Of a stretch of 30,220 nt of DNA, positions 23,402 to 30,220 are shown in pieces (the stretch's first letter is position 1; each line of letters begins with the position of its first letter). The notes below the pieces were generated by a model. The model was given only the letters and a program-made list of their open reading frames with translations. It ran no database searches and had not been told where the DNA came from. Origin of the DNA: a virus; IMG/VR virus record IMGVR_UViG_3300047564_005672, positions 1 through 30,220 of that record; one strand, given 5' to 3'. Position numbers and translations under genes: made by a program.

Positions 23402-25336
23402 ATGCCTACTCAAGTTCAGTTTAGAAGAGGAAACGAAGGACAGAATAATAACTTTAAAGGTGCTGCCGGAGAAATTTCCGTAAATACCAGTACTAATTCC
23501 GTTCGTGTTCATAATGGAATTACCACTGGCGGATTTGAATTAGCACGAGCAGACCTGTCAAACGTTGGAAATGTTTCTCTCTCTGGTATTGTAACTGCAA
23601 CTGCATTCGTAGGCGATGGTTCTGGTCTTACCGGAATACAAGATTTAACGGGTCCTTGGGTATCAGGGCAAGTTGGAATATATACAAACTCTTATGTTGG
23701 AATCGGGACCACAAATCCAGAATATGACTTACACGTTATTGGTAATGCACGAATTACTGGTATCCTAACTATTGGTAATGCGTCTATTACGATTGATGGT
23801 AATAATAATGATATTAATATTGGATCTGGTGTAACTGTTTACGGTAATACCGGAATCATTAGTGCTTCGGCATTTTATGTTGGAAATGTTGATTTAGCAT
23901 CGGCATCTGGATATGCAAAAACTGCGGGTATTGCAACATACGCCACTAATGCTGGAGTAAGTACTTATGCATCTTCTAGTGGTATATCATCAATATCATC
24001 AGGTCTGACGACAAATGCAAACGTTAATACTACAGGTATTATAACCGCATCATCTCTTGTTGGGTATGGATCTTCTTCTTATCAATTATCACTACCTGTA
24101 ATTGATCCTTATATCAGTAATGTATCTTTACTATTACACGGAGATGGTGCTAATGGAAGCACTTCAATCACTGATTCTAGTCCTAGTGCAAAAACAATAA
24201 ATCGCTTCGGTAGCGTTGCACTTAGCAATGTCCAAAGTAAATTTGGTGAATCATCTATCTATTTTCCAGGCACTGCTGGATCATATACTGAGGTTTCTAA
24301 TTCTGGAACTGATTTTGATTTTCCTGGAGATTTTACTGTAGAATTTTGGTTTTATTGGTCTGATAGTTCTGGAGGAACCCAAATAATCTATGATGCGCGA
24401 GGTTCTAATCATTTTGCAATTGGACTAAACGAGCCAAGTGCAGGAAAAATCTTTCTTTTCTATAATTTTTCATTTTTACTTCAAGCTTCTGTAAGCACTG
24501 GTCTTTGGTATCACGTTGCAGTAAGTCGTAGTTCGGGAACTTTACGTTTATTCTTAAATGGAATAGAACAATCATCTGCTTCAAATAGTACTTCATTTAC
24601 AGGTTCTTCAACAAATAGACCAATAATAGGAAGAGGGTTTAATAATGCTGCAGAATTGAGGGGATATTTAGATGAGTTTCGCGTAACAAAAGGTGTAGGT
24701 AGGTATACTAGCAATTTTTCAGTTCCTACTACGCCATTCCCCGATAACTCACTTTCATTAAGATATCACAAAAATCTTCAAATAAGTGATTTGGATGCAA
24801 ATCCAAATCACTTAATTAATAATTTAGGAATCGGAACCACTAATCCAACATCAAAACTCACAGTTAGTGGTAATGCATTAGTTTCTGGTGTTGTAACTGC
24901 ATCATCATTTGTTGGTGATGGTTCTGGATTAACTAATATTGTCGCAACCGGAACTGGAGTAGAAGTTAGAGATAATGGAACTGTAGTAGGAACTGCAAGA
25001 ACACTAGACTTTGGAAACAACCTTGATGTAACCTTCAGTGCAGGCATTATGACTGTCACTGGAGCATCAGGTGCAGAGTTCTTAAAGAATGAATCTGGTA
25101 TTTCGACAACTTCTAGTGTTGGAATTGGAACAACTCAACCAGTTGCCAAATTGCACGTTAATGGAGCAATTGCAATATCAGCATCTCCAATCTTTATGGG
25201 AAAAAACACCGTAGAAGAATCGGTGACTGTTCCTTCTGGATATAATGCTATGAGCATTGGTCCAATACTCACTGTGGGAACCGGAGTTACTGTAACTGTC
25301 GAGGCTGGTGCCAACTGGTTTGTATTGGGGCAGTAA
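23402..25336 (+). CDS. Tail fibre with tropism-determinant-like N-terminus and LamG-like domain
   Basis: The 644-residue protein opens with QVQFRRGNEGQNNNFKGAAG and EISVNT....VRVHNG. This matches the RRG....GE..... pattern of the Mtd-type N-terminal domain found on many phage receptor-binding proteins. A GDGSGLTGI box, a VGIGTTNPEYDL unit and a short GIATYA stretch follow. A LamG-like domain occupies residues about 240-449 (DFPGDFTVEFWFYW, WYHVAVSRSSGTLRLFLNG, LDEFRVTKGVGRYTSNFSVP). A second GIGTTNPTSKLTV unit follows. The C-terminus (SVTVPSGYNAMSIGPILTVG, TVTVEAGANWFVLGQ) is a common phage fibre-tip module. No C-type lectin variable region is seen. The protein is probably a receptor-binding fibre. 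Confidence 0.78.
   Translation: MPTQVQFRRGNEGQNNNFKGAAGEISVNTSTNSVRVHNGITTGGFELARADLSNVGNVSLSGIVTATAFVGDGSGLTGIQDLTGPWVSGQVGIYTNSYVGIGTTNPEYDLHVIGNARITGILTIGNASITIDGNNNDINIGSGVTVYGNTGIISASAFYVGNVDLASASGYAKTAGIATYATNAGVSTYASSSGISSISSGLTTNANVNTTGIITASSLVGYGSSSYQLSLPVIDPYISNVSLLLHGDGANGSTSITDSSPSAKTINRFGSVALSNVQSKFGESSIYFPGTAGSYTEVSNSGTDFDFPGDFTVEFWFYWSDSSGGTQIIYDARGSNHFAIGLNEPSAGKIFLFYNFSFLLQASVSTGLWYHVAVSRSSGTLRLFLNGIEQSSASNSTSFTGSSTNRPIIGRGFNNAAELRGYLDEFRVTKGVGRYTSNFSVPTTPFPDNSLSLRYHKNLQISDLDANPNHLINNLGIGTTNPTSKLTVSGNALVSGVVTASSFVGDGSGLTNIVATGTGVEVRDNGTVVGTARTLDFGNNLDVTFSAGIMTVTGASGAEFLKNESGISTTSSVGIGTTQPVAKLHVNGAIAISASPIFMGKNTVEESVTVPSGYNAMSIGPILTVGTGVTVTVEAGANWFVLGQ
24120..24748 (+). other. 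LamG-like (concanavalin-type) domain B
   Basis: It shows the same strand order as the LamG-like domain at 18778-19389: SIYFPG near the start, FTVEFWFYW, LWYHVAVSRSSGTLRLFLNG, IIGRGF, and the closing LDEFRVTKGVGRYTSNFS. The protein-level similarity is clear, whereas the DNA is well diverged. Confidence 0.85.
24783..24814 (+). other. Perfect 14-bp inverted repeat with GCAA loop inside a coding region
   Basis: TAAGTGATTTGGAT at 24783-24796 is followed by GCAA and then by its exact reverse complement at 24801-24814. GCAA is a GNRA tetraloop. The hairpin lies just after the LamG-like domain and before the next VGIGTTNPTSKL unit. No T-run of terminator type follows (TTAATTAATAATTT instead), so its role is open. 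Confidence 0.85.
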
Positions 25337-25338
25337 TC

Positions 25339-25346
25339 TATAAATA
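25339..25346 (+). promoter_or_regulatory. Candidate late promoter box (exact TATAAATA)
   Basis: An exact match to the T4 late -10 box TATAAATA lies in the 39-base gap, 29 bases before the ATG at 25376. This leaves room for a short leader that includes AAGGA at 25356-25360. It is the best promoter candidate in the window and would drive the beta-roll fibre and the genes after it. Confidence 0.6.
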
Positions 25347-25375
25347 AGTAAAGAAAAGGAATTTAACTAGTAACG

Positions 25376-28300
25376 ATGTCAGAAATTAGAGTTGATAGGA
25401 TAGTTGATTCTACAGGTAATAGTCCTGTAATCTATTTGGACCCAAATTCAAGTGAAGTTCGTATTGGAACTGGTATTACGTTTAATACAATTACGAACCA
25501 AATTATACTTGGCGATACTGCGATAGGAGATATTTCTGGAAATGCAAACTTTAGTGGAATTTTAACCGCTGCCGCATTCGTTGGCGATGGTTCTGGACTG
25601 ACTAACATTGTTTCTACGGGAAGTGGAGTAGAAGTCAGAGATAATGGTTCTGTAGTAGGAACTGCTTCTACGATTGATTTTGGTGACAACCTAACAGTTT
25701 CTTTTGGTGCGGGCATTGTGACCGTGACCAGCACATCTGCTGGTGGAGGAGCATCAGACTTTGTAAGAACTTCGGCAGGTATTCATACACTAGGTAATGT
25801 TGGTGTGGGAACCACAAATCCAACAACAGCACTAGAAATCAATGGCACTTTAGGATTTAGAACATTTTCTGCAGGTCTTAATATCAGTATAGGTAATACT
25901 ACAACTGGGTCTAGTATAACTCCAAGTCTAGTTGGTGAGGATGGACTTAATAATATCTTTATGGGTATCGATGCCGGTAAGTCTACTACTACCGGAAGAG
26001 ATAATATCTTTCTTGGAAGATATTCTGGATGTAGTAACACTGATGGATTTAGTAATAATTTCTTAGGATGGGCTTCTGGATGTTCCAATACTACTGGATG
26101 CTATAATACTTTCTTTGGTACATATGCAGGTTCGTATAATACTACCGGAGGGTATAATATATTCTTTGGTAGTTTTTCTGGACTTTGTAATACTACTGGA
26201 TATGGTAATAATTTCTTAGGATATTCTACGGGTCAATATAATACTACTGGAAGTTATAATAGTTTCTTTGGAAAATCCGCAGGAGAATCGAATACTACCG
26301 GATGCTATAACGCCTTCTTTGGAAATTATTCTAGTCTAAGAAATACTACCGGATGTTATAATAGTTCATTTGGAGTTTATTCTGCACAAGACACTACATC
26401 TGGAAGTTATAATAGTTCCTTCGGTGATTATTCGGCAAGTAACAACACAACTGGAAACTATAATTTATTCTTAGGAGGTAATACCGGCATTTCTACATCA
26501 GCATCATATAAAGTAATTGTGGGTAGTGGTAGTGCTGGATTTGGAGGTCTATTCGATTCTCCAAATACTACCAAAGATATGCAGTTTGCCGTTGGTGTAA
26601 AAACAACAACTTCATCTTCATCAAAGTATTGGATAACAGGTGATGAAAATATGAATCTTGTATTTTATAATTCAGTTATTTTTAATAATGATAATATAAA
26701 AATAGGATATTTTGCTGGAGGTAATGCTGTTGGTGGCGGTAATAATGTTTTTATAGGGTATGGTGCAGGATATAGTAATTCGGGAGCATGTGATAATAAC
26801 TTCATAGGTAATGGTGCTGGGTATTACAACACAACAGGAGAATTCAATAGCTTCTTTGGAGAAGATTCTGGAAATTCTAATACCATTGGATGTAGCAATA
26901 GTTTCTTTGGAAGAATGTCTGGATGCTGTAATACTACAGGATCTCGCAATAGTTTCTTTGGAACAAGATCCGGAAGTGATAATCGAACTGGAAGTCATAA
27001 TGTATTTTTGGGTGCTTATAGTGGAATTTCAACAGCATCTTCTAATAAAGTAATTATTGGAGTTGGTACTGTAATTAGTAGTACTAGATACTTATTTGAT
27101 TCTCCAGACACGACTAGAAATACCCAGTTAGCAATCGGCGCAAGAACCGATGCTAATCCAAGTAATTATTGGTTAGTCGGTGATGAGAACTTCAACGTTG
27201 GTATTGGAACTACTAATCCTACATCAAAACTCCAAGTAGGAGGAACTGTAACGGCATCCGCATTCGTTGGTGATGGTTCTGGACTTACTAATCTACCTTC
27301 TGGTGGTGGAGGAGCATCAGACTTCGTAAGAACTTCGGCAGGAATTCATACACTTGGTAATGTTGGATTAGGGACCACGAATCCAACAACAGCACTCTCC
27401 GTTAATGGTGTTATTAGTTTTAGAAGAGATAATATAAGACTAGGTGGTAGCACTACCGGGTCCAGAATAACTACTGGTAATGATAACGTTTTTATGGGAG
27501 TTGGTGCTGGTAGTTCTACTACTACTGGAGATTATAATAATTTCATTGGTTATCTGGCAGGATATTACAATACTTCTGGAAATAGTAATAACTTCTTTGG
27601 ATGTCAAGCAGGATATTTCAATACTCTTGGAGTTGATAATAACTTCTTTGGTTCTTTTGCAGGATATAGTAACATTGATGGAGTTTACAATAACTTTATT
27701 GGTTGTGGTGCAGGATTTTTCAACACTACTGGAAGGGACAATAACTTCTTTGGTTCTAATGCAGGATACTCTAATACTACGGGAGAATATAATAATTTCA
27801 TTGGTTCTTCTGCTGGTCTTGATAATACAACTGGATGTTTTAATAACTTCTTTGGTCTTCTGGCAGGTCAAACTAATACAACTGGAAATTCTAATAACTT
27901 CTTTGGAAATTCTGCCGGATATTATAACACCACTGGAAATGATAATAACTTCCTTGGCGATTTTTCTGGAGGATATAATACTACAGGAAGTTCTAATTTC
28001 TTTGGTGGCGATAGTGCGGGATATTGCAACATTACTGGAAACTTTAATACTTTCTTGGGTTCTTATTCTGGTATCTCAACATCAGCATCTAATAAGATTA
28101 TACTAGGTCGTGGCAATACATTTAACTATCTCTTTGACGCACCAGACACTACCAAAAACACCCAATTTGCTGTCGGTGTAAGAACTGATGCTAATCTAAG
28201 TAAGTATTGGTTAGTAGGTAATGAGAACTTTAACATCGGTATCGGAACCACAAATCCAACTGAAAAACTATCGGTCGGTGGAAATATTTCCCTGAATCAA

Positions 28301-28618
28301 ACAACCGTTTATGGTTCTGTTCAGGCATCTACGGCATCGACAAGTGTAACAGGGATTCATTCTGGTCTTTCAACATCCGTTTATCGTTCGGTCGAGTACA
28401 CGATTCAGGCAACACAAGGAACAAACTATCAGGCAGTTAAGATTCTTGTCATTCACGATGGAACAACTGCGTATGATACTCAATACGGTAACATATATAA
28501 TACTGAAGTCGCAACATTTGATGTTGACATTTCGGGAGGAAATGTTAGACTGGTAGCAGCAGCTTCTTCAACTTCAACAACAAATTACACTGTCAACTTT
28601 ATTGCAACTAGAATATAA
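25376..28618 (+). CDS. Beta-roll tail fibre protein
   Basis: The 1080-residue protein begins MSEIRVDRIVDSTGNSP, an N-terminus typical of cyanomyovirus fibre-like proteins. It contains three arrays of 17-residue NTTG..N.FFG..AG repeats (bases 25946-26530, 26741-27067 and 27479-28114). These are separated by GDGSGLTN boxes and WLVGDENFNVGIGTTNPTSKL units. A block reading GGGASDFVRTSAGIHTLGNV occurs twice, so part of the gene is an internal duplication. The last 115 residues or so form a compact C-terminal domain (YRSVEYTIQATQGTNYQAVK, ILVIHDGTTAYDTQYG, FDVDISGGNVRL) that is recurrent in marine phage virion proteins. Unlike the 2306-residue fibre, it has no S74 chaperone. The exact TATAAATA box upstream suggests late expression. 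Confidence 0.8.
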   Translation: MSEIRVDRIVDSTGNSPVIYLDPNSSEVRIGTGITFNTITNQIILGDTAIGDISGNANFSGILTAAAFVGDGSGLTNIVSTGSGVEVRDNGSVVGTASTIDFGDNLTVSFGAGIVTVTSTSAGGGASDFVRTSAGIHTLGNVGVGTTNPTTALEINGTLGFRTFSAGLNISIGNTTTGSSITPSLVGEDGLNNIFMGIDAGKSTTTGRDNIFLGRYSGCSNTDGFSNNFLGWASGCSNTTGCYNTFFGTYAGSYNTTGGYNIFFGSFSGLCNTTGYGNNFLGYSTGQYNTTGSYNSFFGKSAGESNTTGCYNAFFGNYSSLRNTTGCYNSSFGVYSAQDTTSGSYNSSFGDYSASNNTTGNYNLFLGGNTGISTSASYKVIVGSGSAGFGGLFDSPNTTKDMQFAVGVKTTTSSSSKYWITGDENMNLVFYNSVIFNNDNIKIGYFAGGNAVGGGNNVFIGYGAGYSNSGACDNNFIGNGAGYYNTTGEFNSFFGEDSGNSNTIGCSNSFFGRMSGCCNTTGSRNSFFGTRSGSDNRTGSHNVFLGAYSGISTASSNKVIIGVGTVISSTRYLFDSPDTTRNTQLAIGARTDANPSNYWLVGDENFNVGIGTTNPTSKLQVGGTVTASAFVGDGSGLTNLPSGGGGASDFVRTSAGIHTLGNVGLGTTNPTTALSVNGVISFRRDNIRLGGSTTGSRITTGNDNVFMGVGAGSSTTTGDYNNFIGYLAGYYNTSGNSNNFFGCQAGYFNTLGVDNNFFGSFAGYSNIDGVYNNFIGCGAGFFNTTGRDNNFFGSNAGYSNTTGEYNNFIGSSAGLDNTTGCFNNFFGLLAGQTNTTGNSNNFFGNSAGYYNTTGNDNNFLGDFSGGYNTTGSSNFFGGDSAGYCNITGNFNTFLGSYSGISTSASNKIILGRGNTFNYLFDAPDTTKNTQFAVGVRTDANLSKYWLVGNENFNIGIGTTNPTEKLSVGGNISLNQTTVYGSVQASTASTSVTGIHSGLSTSVYRSVEYTIQATQGTNYQAVKILVIHDGTTAYDTQYGNIYNTEVATFDVDISGGNVRLVAAASSTSTTNYTVNFIATRI
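25946..26530 (+). repeat. Beta-roll repeat array A of the 1080-residue fibre
   Basis: About eleven 51-base units encode NTTG-type 17-mers, closed by SYKVIVGSG. Several units are near identical at the DNA level around aatactactgga. Cys recurs in the GCYN and SGCSN turns. Confidence 0.9.
26741..27067 (+). repeat. Beta-roll repeat array B of the 1080-residue fibre
   Basis: Six units of the same 17-residue family run from NNVFIGYGAG to the closing SNKVIIGVG. Confidence 0.88.
27479..28114 (+). repeat. Beta-roll repeat array C of the 1080-residue fibre
   Basis: Twelve units, the most regular array in the window, dominated by NTTGxxNNFFGxxAGYY. The closing strand is SNKIILGRG. The aataacttctttgg core recurs in most units. 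Confidence 0.9.
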
Positions 28619-28625
28619 TTAAATT

Positions 28626-29528
28626 ATGACTGAAAAAAATAAGATTAAGGGTGGATTCTTTTCTAACCCACAACAAAGTGCTGAGTCAAAAACATTTTAC
28701 TTTATGGCAGGACTTCCAAGATCCGGTAGTTCTGCTCTTTCGGCAATTCTAAATCAAAATCCAAGATTTTATTCTGGACCTTCTAGTCCTGTTCTCTCAA
28801 CAATGTTTGCGGTTGAGAATCATCTTCAAAATGATGAGCTCTTTTTTGGATATCCAAAGCCAGCGCAAGCAGATTTAATTATTTCTTCGCTAATTCATCA
28901 GTTCTATAGTGACGTTGATAAACCAGTAGTCTTTGATAAGAATCGTGCTTGGACTGCACGAGTTCCTTATATTGAAGGTTATATTCGTCAACAGGCAAAG
29001 ATTCTTGTTCCGGTAAGATCTATTGACGAGATTCTCACTTCTATGATTATGATGATTCGCCGCAATCCTTATCAAGAAGGAATGCCAAGAATTAACTTTA
29101 TTGATGAGCAGTTAGTTAAACAAAATATTCCCATTAATGATACTAATCGTTGCGAATTTATTGCAGGTCCTCAGGGCATTCTTGGGCAATCATTAAATGC
29201 TATAATGGAAGCATTCAAACAAGAGTTTCAGGATCGTCTCTATTTTATAGAGTATCAGGATTTGGTTAAAAAACCAGAAAAAACTATGAAAGGAATTTAT
29301 GAATTTCTTGGTGAAAAGTATTATGAGCACGATTTTAATTCTCTAGAAAATCAAAACCGTGAACGAGATATCATTACTTATGGATTGTCTGATATGCACG
29401 AAGTTCGTCCAGAACTTAAATCAACCGCCCCAGATCCAAAAGATATTCTTCCAGAAGAAATTATTACTAAATGTGAGGGAACTGAATTCTGGAGACAAAC
29501 AAAATCCAATATAAATATCATCAAATAG
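28626..29528 (+). CDS. Sulfotransferase family protein (PAPS-dependent type)
   Basis: The 300-residue protein has the sulfotransferase landmarks in order. The 5'-phosphosulfate loop is at residues 28-38 (AGLPRSGSSAL), and VVFDKNRAW lies at about 101-109. The 3'-phosphate-binding segment is at about 128-141 (VPVRSIDEILTSMI, with Arg131 and Ser139). The typical C-terminal pattern EYQDLVKKPEKTMKGIYEFLG is at about 209-229. The family transfers sulfate from PAPS to a carbohydrate, protein tyrosine or small molecule. The acceptor cannot be read from sequence. It has no signal peptide or membrane segment, so it would act in the infected-cell cytoplasm. It follows the beta-roll fibre by 7 bases and is probably on the same transcript. 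The host would have to supply PAPS. No frameshift or missing core residue was noticed. Confidence 0.88.
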   Translation: MTEKNKIKGGFFSNPQQSAESKTFYFMAGLPRSGSSALSAILNQNPRFYSGPSSPVLSTMFAVENHLQNDELFFGYPKPAQADLIISSLIHQFYSDVDKPVVFDKNRAWTARVPYIEGYIRQQAKILVPVRSIDEILTSMIMMIRRNPYQEGMPRINFIDEQLVKQNIPINDTNRCEFIAGPQGILGQSLNAIMEAFKQEFQDRLYFIEYQDLVKKPEKTMKGIYEFLGEKYYEHDFNSLENQNRERDIITYGLSDMHEVRPELKSTAPDPKDILPEEIITKCEGTEFWRQTKSNINIIK

Positions 29529-29531
29529 GAG
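29527..29531 (+). promoter_or_regulatory. Shine-Dalgarno AGGAG
   Basis: AGGAG overlaps the sulfotransferase stop codon and lies 8 bases before the ATG at 29540. Confidence 0.75.
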
Positions 29532-29539
29532 AATAAACA

Positions 29540-29803
29540 ATGCCACGTCCTAATAGAGAAGAACTTACTGAAGAACAGAAAGTTGCTCGTCACATCGAAG
29601 CAATGGGTCACAGTGAGCAGTTAGTTTTAGAATTAATTGCTGCAGGAGTTCATAGTGAGGATATTCACTCAACAATTAAGAGAAATACCGACCATCTTTC
29701 TCTGATGCTTGGTAAAGAGATGATCTCAACTTCAGGAGCAGATCTCACTGCTTTTCAAGAAGCAGTGACTCTTGGTGAAGCATTTATTCTAGAACCTGTA
29801 TAA
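29540..29803 (+). CDS. Small hypothetical protein (87 residues)
   Basis: It begins MPRPNREELTEEQKVARHIE and is mostly predicted helix (HSEQLVLELIAAGVHSEDIHSTIKRNTDHL). It has no Cys or Trp and is highly charged in its first half. It ends in a segment containing SGADLTAFQEAV, a motif shared with the next gene. It has a clear AGGAG site, unlike most genes here. No family is recognised. The helical character and position after the sulfotransferase would fit a small accessory or virion assembly protein, but this is speculative. Confidence 0.7.
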   Translation: MPRPNREELTEEQKVARHIEAMGHSEQLVLELIAAGVHSEDIHSTIKRNTDHLSLMLGKEMISTSGADLTAFQEAVTLGEAFILEPV

Positions 29804-29818
29804 TAAAAAATTCATAAT

Positions 29819-30217
29819 ATGTCAATAAATTCCTTACAAAAGCAAACCGAAGCAATGTTAAATCGTCTTTCACGGGTTAATCAGGAAATATTAACTCCAG
29901 AAGAATTAACTCGCTATGAAGAGTTGGTTTCTAATGCTGAAATTCAACTTCAAAATATTAATATTATTAGAAATGTTGAAACTGAACAAAGAAAAAATGC
30001 TGTCATTCAGAAAAAAATTGAGGCATCTAATATCACTGCAACAGAAATTCAAAAATTAATTTCTGAGCAAGATCCAAATACTGATCAAAAGATTTCTAGA
30101 GGAGTTAAATACATTCAAAATGTCATTCAAGATGCTGGTGTCATTGAATCTGGTGCAGATTTAACTAACCTATCTCAGGTTGTTTCCGACGCAAATCAAT
30201 ATCTTTCAACACTTTAA
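29819..30217 (+). CDS. Small helical hypothetical protein (132 residues)
   Basis: The ATG at 29819 follows the previous stop by 15 bases with no clear ribosome-binding site. The protein is strongly helical and probably coiled coil over residues about 5-85 (LQKQTEAMLNRLSRVNQEIL, ELVSNAEIQLQNINI, TEQRKNAVIQKKIEA). Its C-terminus contains ESGADLTNLSQVVSDANQYL, matching the end of the preceding 87-residue protein. The stop at 30215-30217 is inside the window, so the gene is complete. No function is assigned. A coiled coil plus a shared tail motif suggests the two small proteins bind the same partner. Confidence 0.7.
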   Translation: MSINSLQKQTEAMLNRLSRVNQEILTPEELTRYEELVSNAEIQLQNINIIRNVETEQRKNAVIQKKIEASNITATEIQKLISEQDPNTDQKISRGVKYIQNVIQDAGVIESGADLTNLSQVVSDANQYLSTL

Positions 30218-30220
30218 TAT

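Noticed and set aside
23402-25336. Possible diversity-generating retroelement target, because of the Mtd-like N-terminus
   Set aside because: No reverse transcriptase, no template repeat and no C-type lectin variable region with adenine-biased changes were seen in the window. The C-terminus is a common fibre-tip module.
28614-28621. TATAATTA as a late promoter for the sulfotransferase
   Set aside because: It lies only 4 bases before the ATG and overlaps the previous stop, leaving no room for transcription to start upstream of the gene.

Overview
The window looks like part of the late structural region of a T4-like marine myovirus, most probably one infecting picocyanobacteria (Synechococcus or Prochlorococcus). 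The support is an AT-rich sequence, 14 tightly packed genes all on the + strand, a gp27-like and gp5-like baseplate hub pair, T4-late-type NATAAATA promoter boxes, and a long series of fibre proteins built from modules common in cyanomyovirus virion proteins. The host is an inference: no photosynthesis or other auxiliary metabolic gene is present to confirm it.

Layout. Bases 1-4345 hold the central spike and hub: the C-terminal part of a gp27-like hub protein, a gp5-like OB-fold protein that carries a Gly-Ala-Ala collagen-like tract where T4 gp5 has lysozyme, and a separate small needle-like protein with beta-strand repeats. Bases 4360-28618 hold adhesion and virion proteins. They are a 2306-residue fibre ending in an S74 intramolecular chaperone; a 1374-residue beta-helix and tandem-repeat protein; a 113-residue small structural protein; a 789-residue repeat fibre; a 1304-residue fibre with a LamG-like domain; two proteins of unknown fold (348 and 73 residues); a 644-residue fibre with a tropism-determinant-like N-terminus and a second LamG-like domain; and a 1080-residue beta-roll fibre. 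Bases 28626-30217 hold a PAPS-type sulfotransferase and two small proteins that share a C-terminal motif.

How it fits together. The first genes should form the tip and hub of the contractile tail. The following genes supply long fibres and receptor-binding proteins. Five of the fibres share the same building blocks: GDGSGLTGI boxes, IHTL..VGIGTTNPTSKL units, 9-residue GIATYA repeats, and 17-residue NTTG..N.FFG..AG beta-roll repeats. They differ in their N-terminal attachment segments and C-terminal tips. The locus therefore looks like a set of paralogous fibres that evolves by duplication and module exchange. The sulfotransferase next to it is the one clear enzyme besides the S74 domain, and its substrate is unknown.

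No tRNA, CRISPR array, integrase, transposase, reverse transcriptase or convincing intrinsic terminator was seen. No gene-free stretch exceeds about 50 bases.
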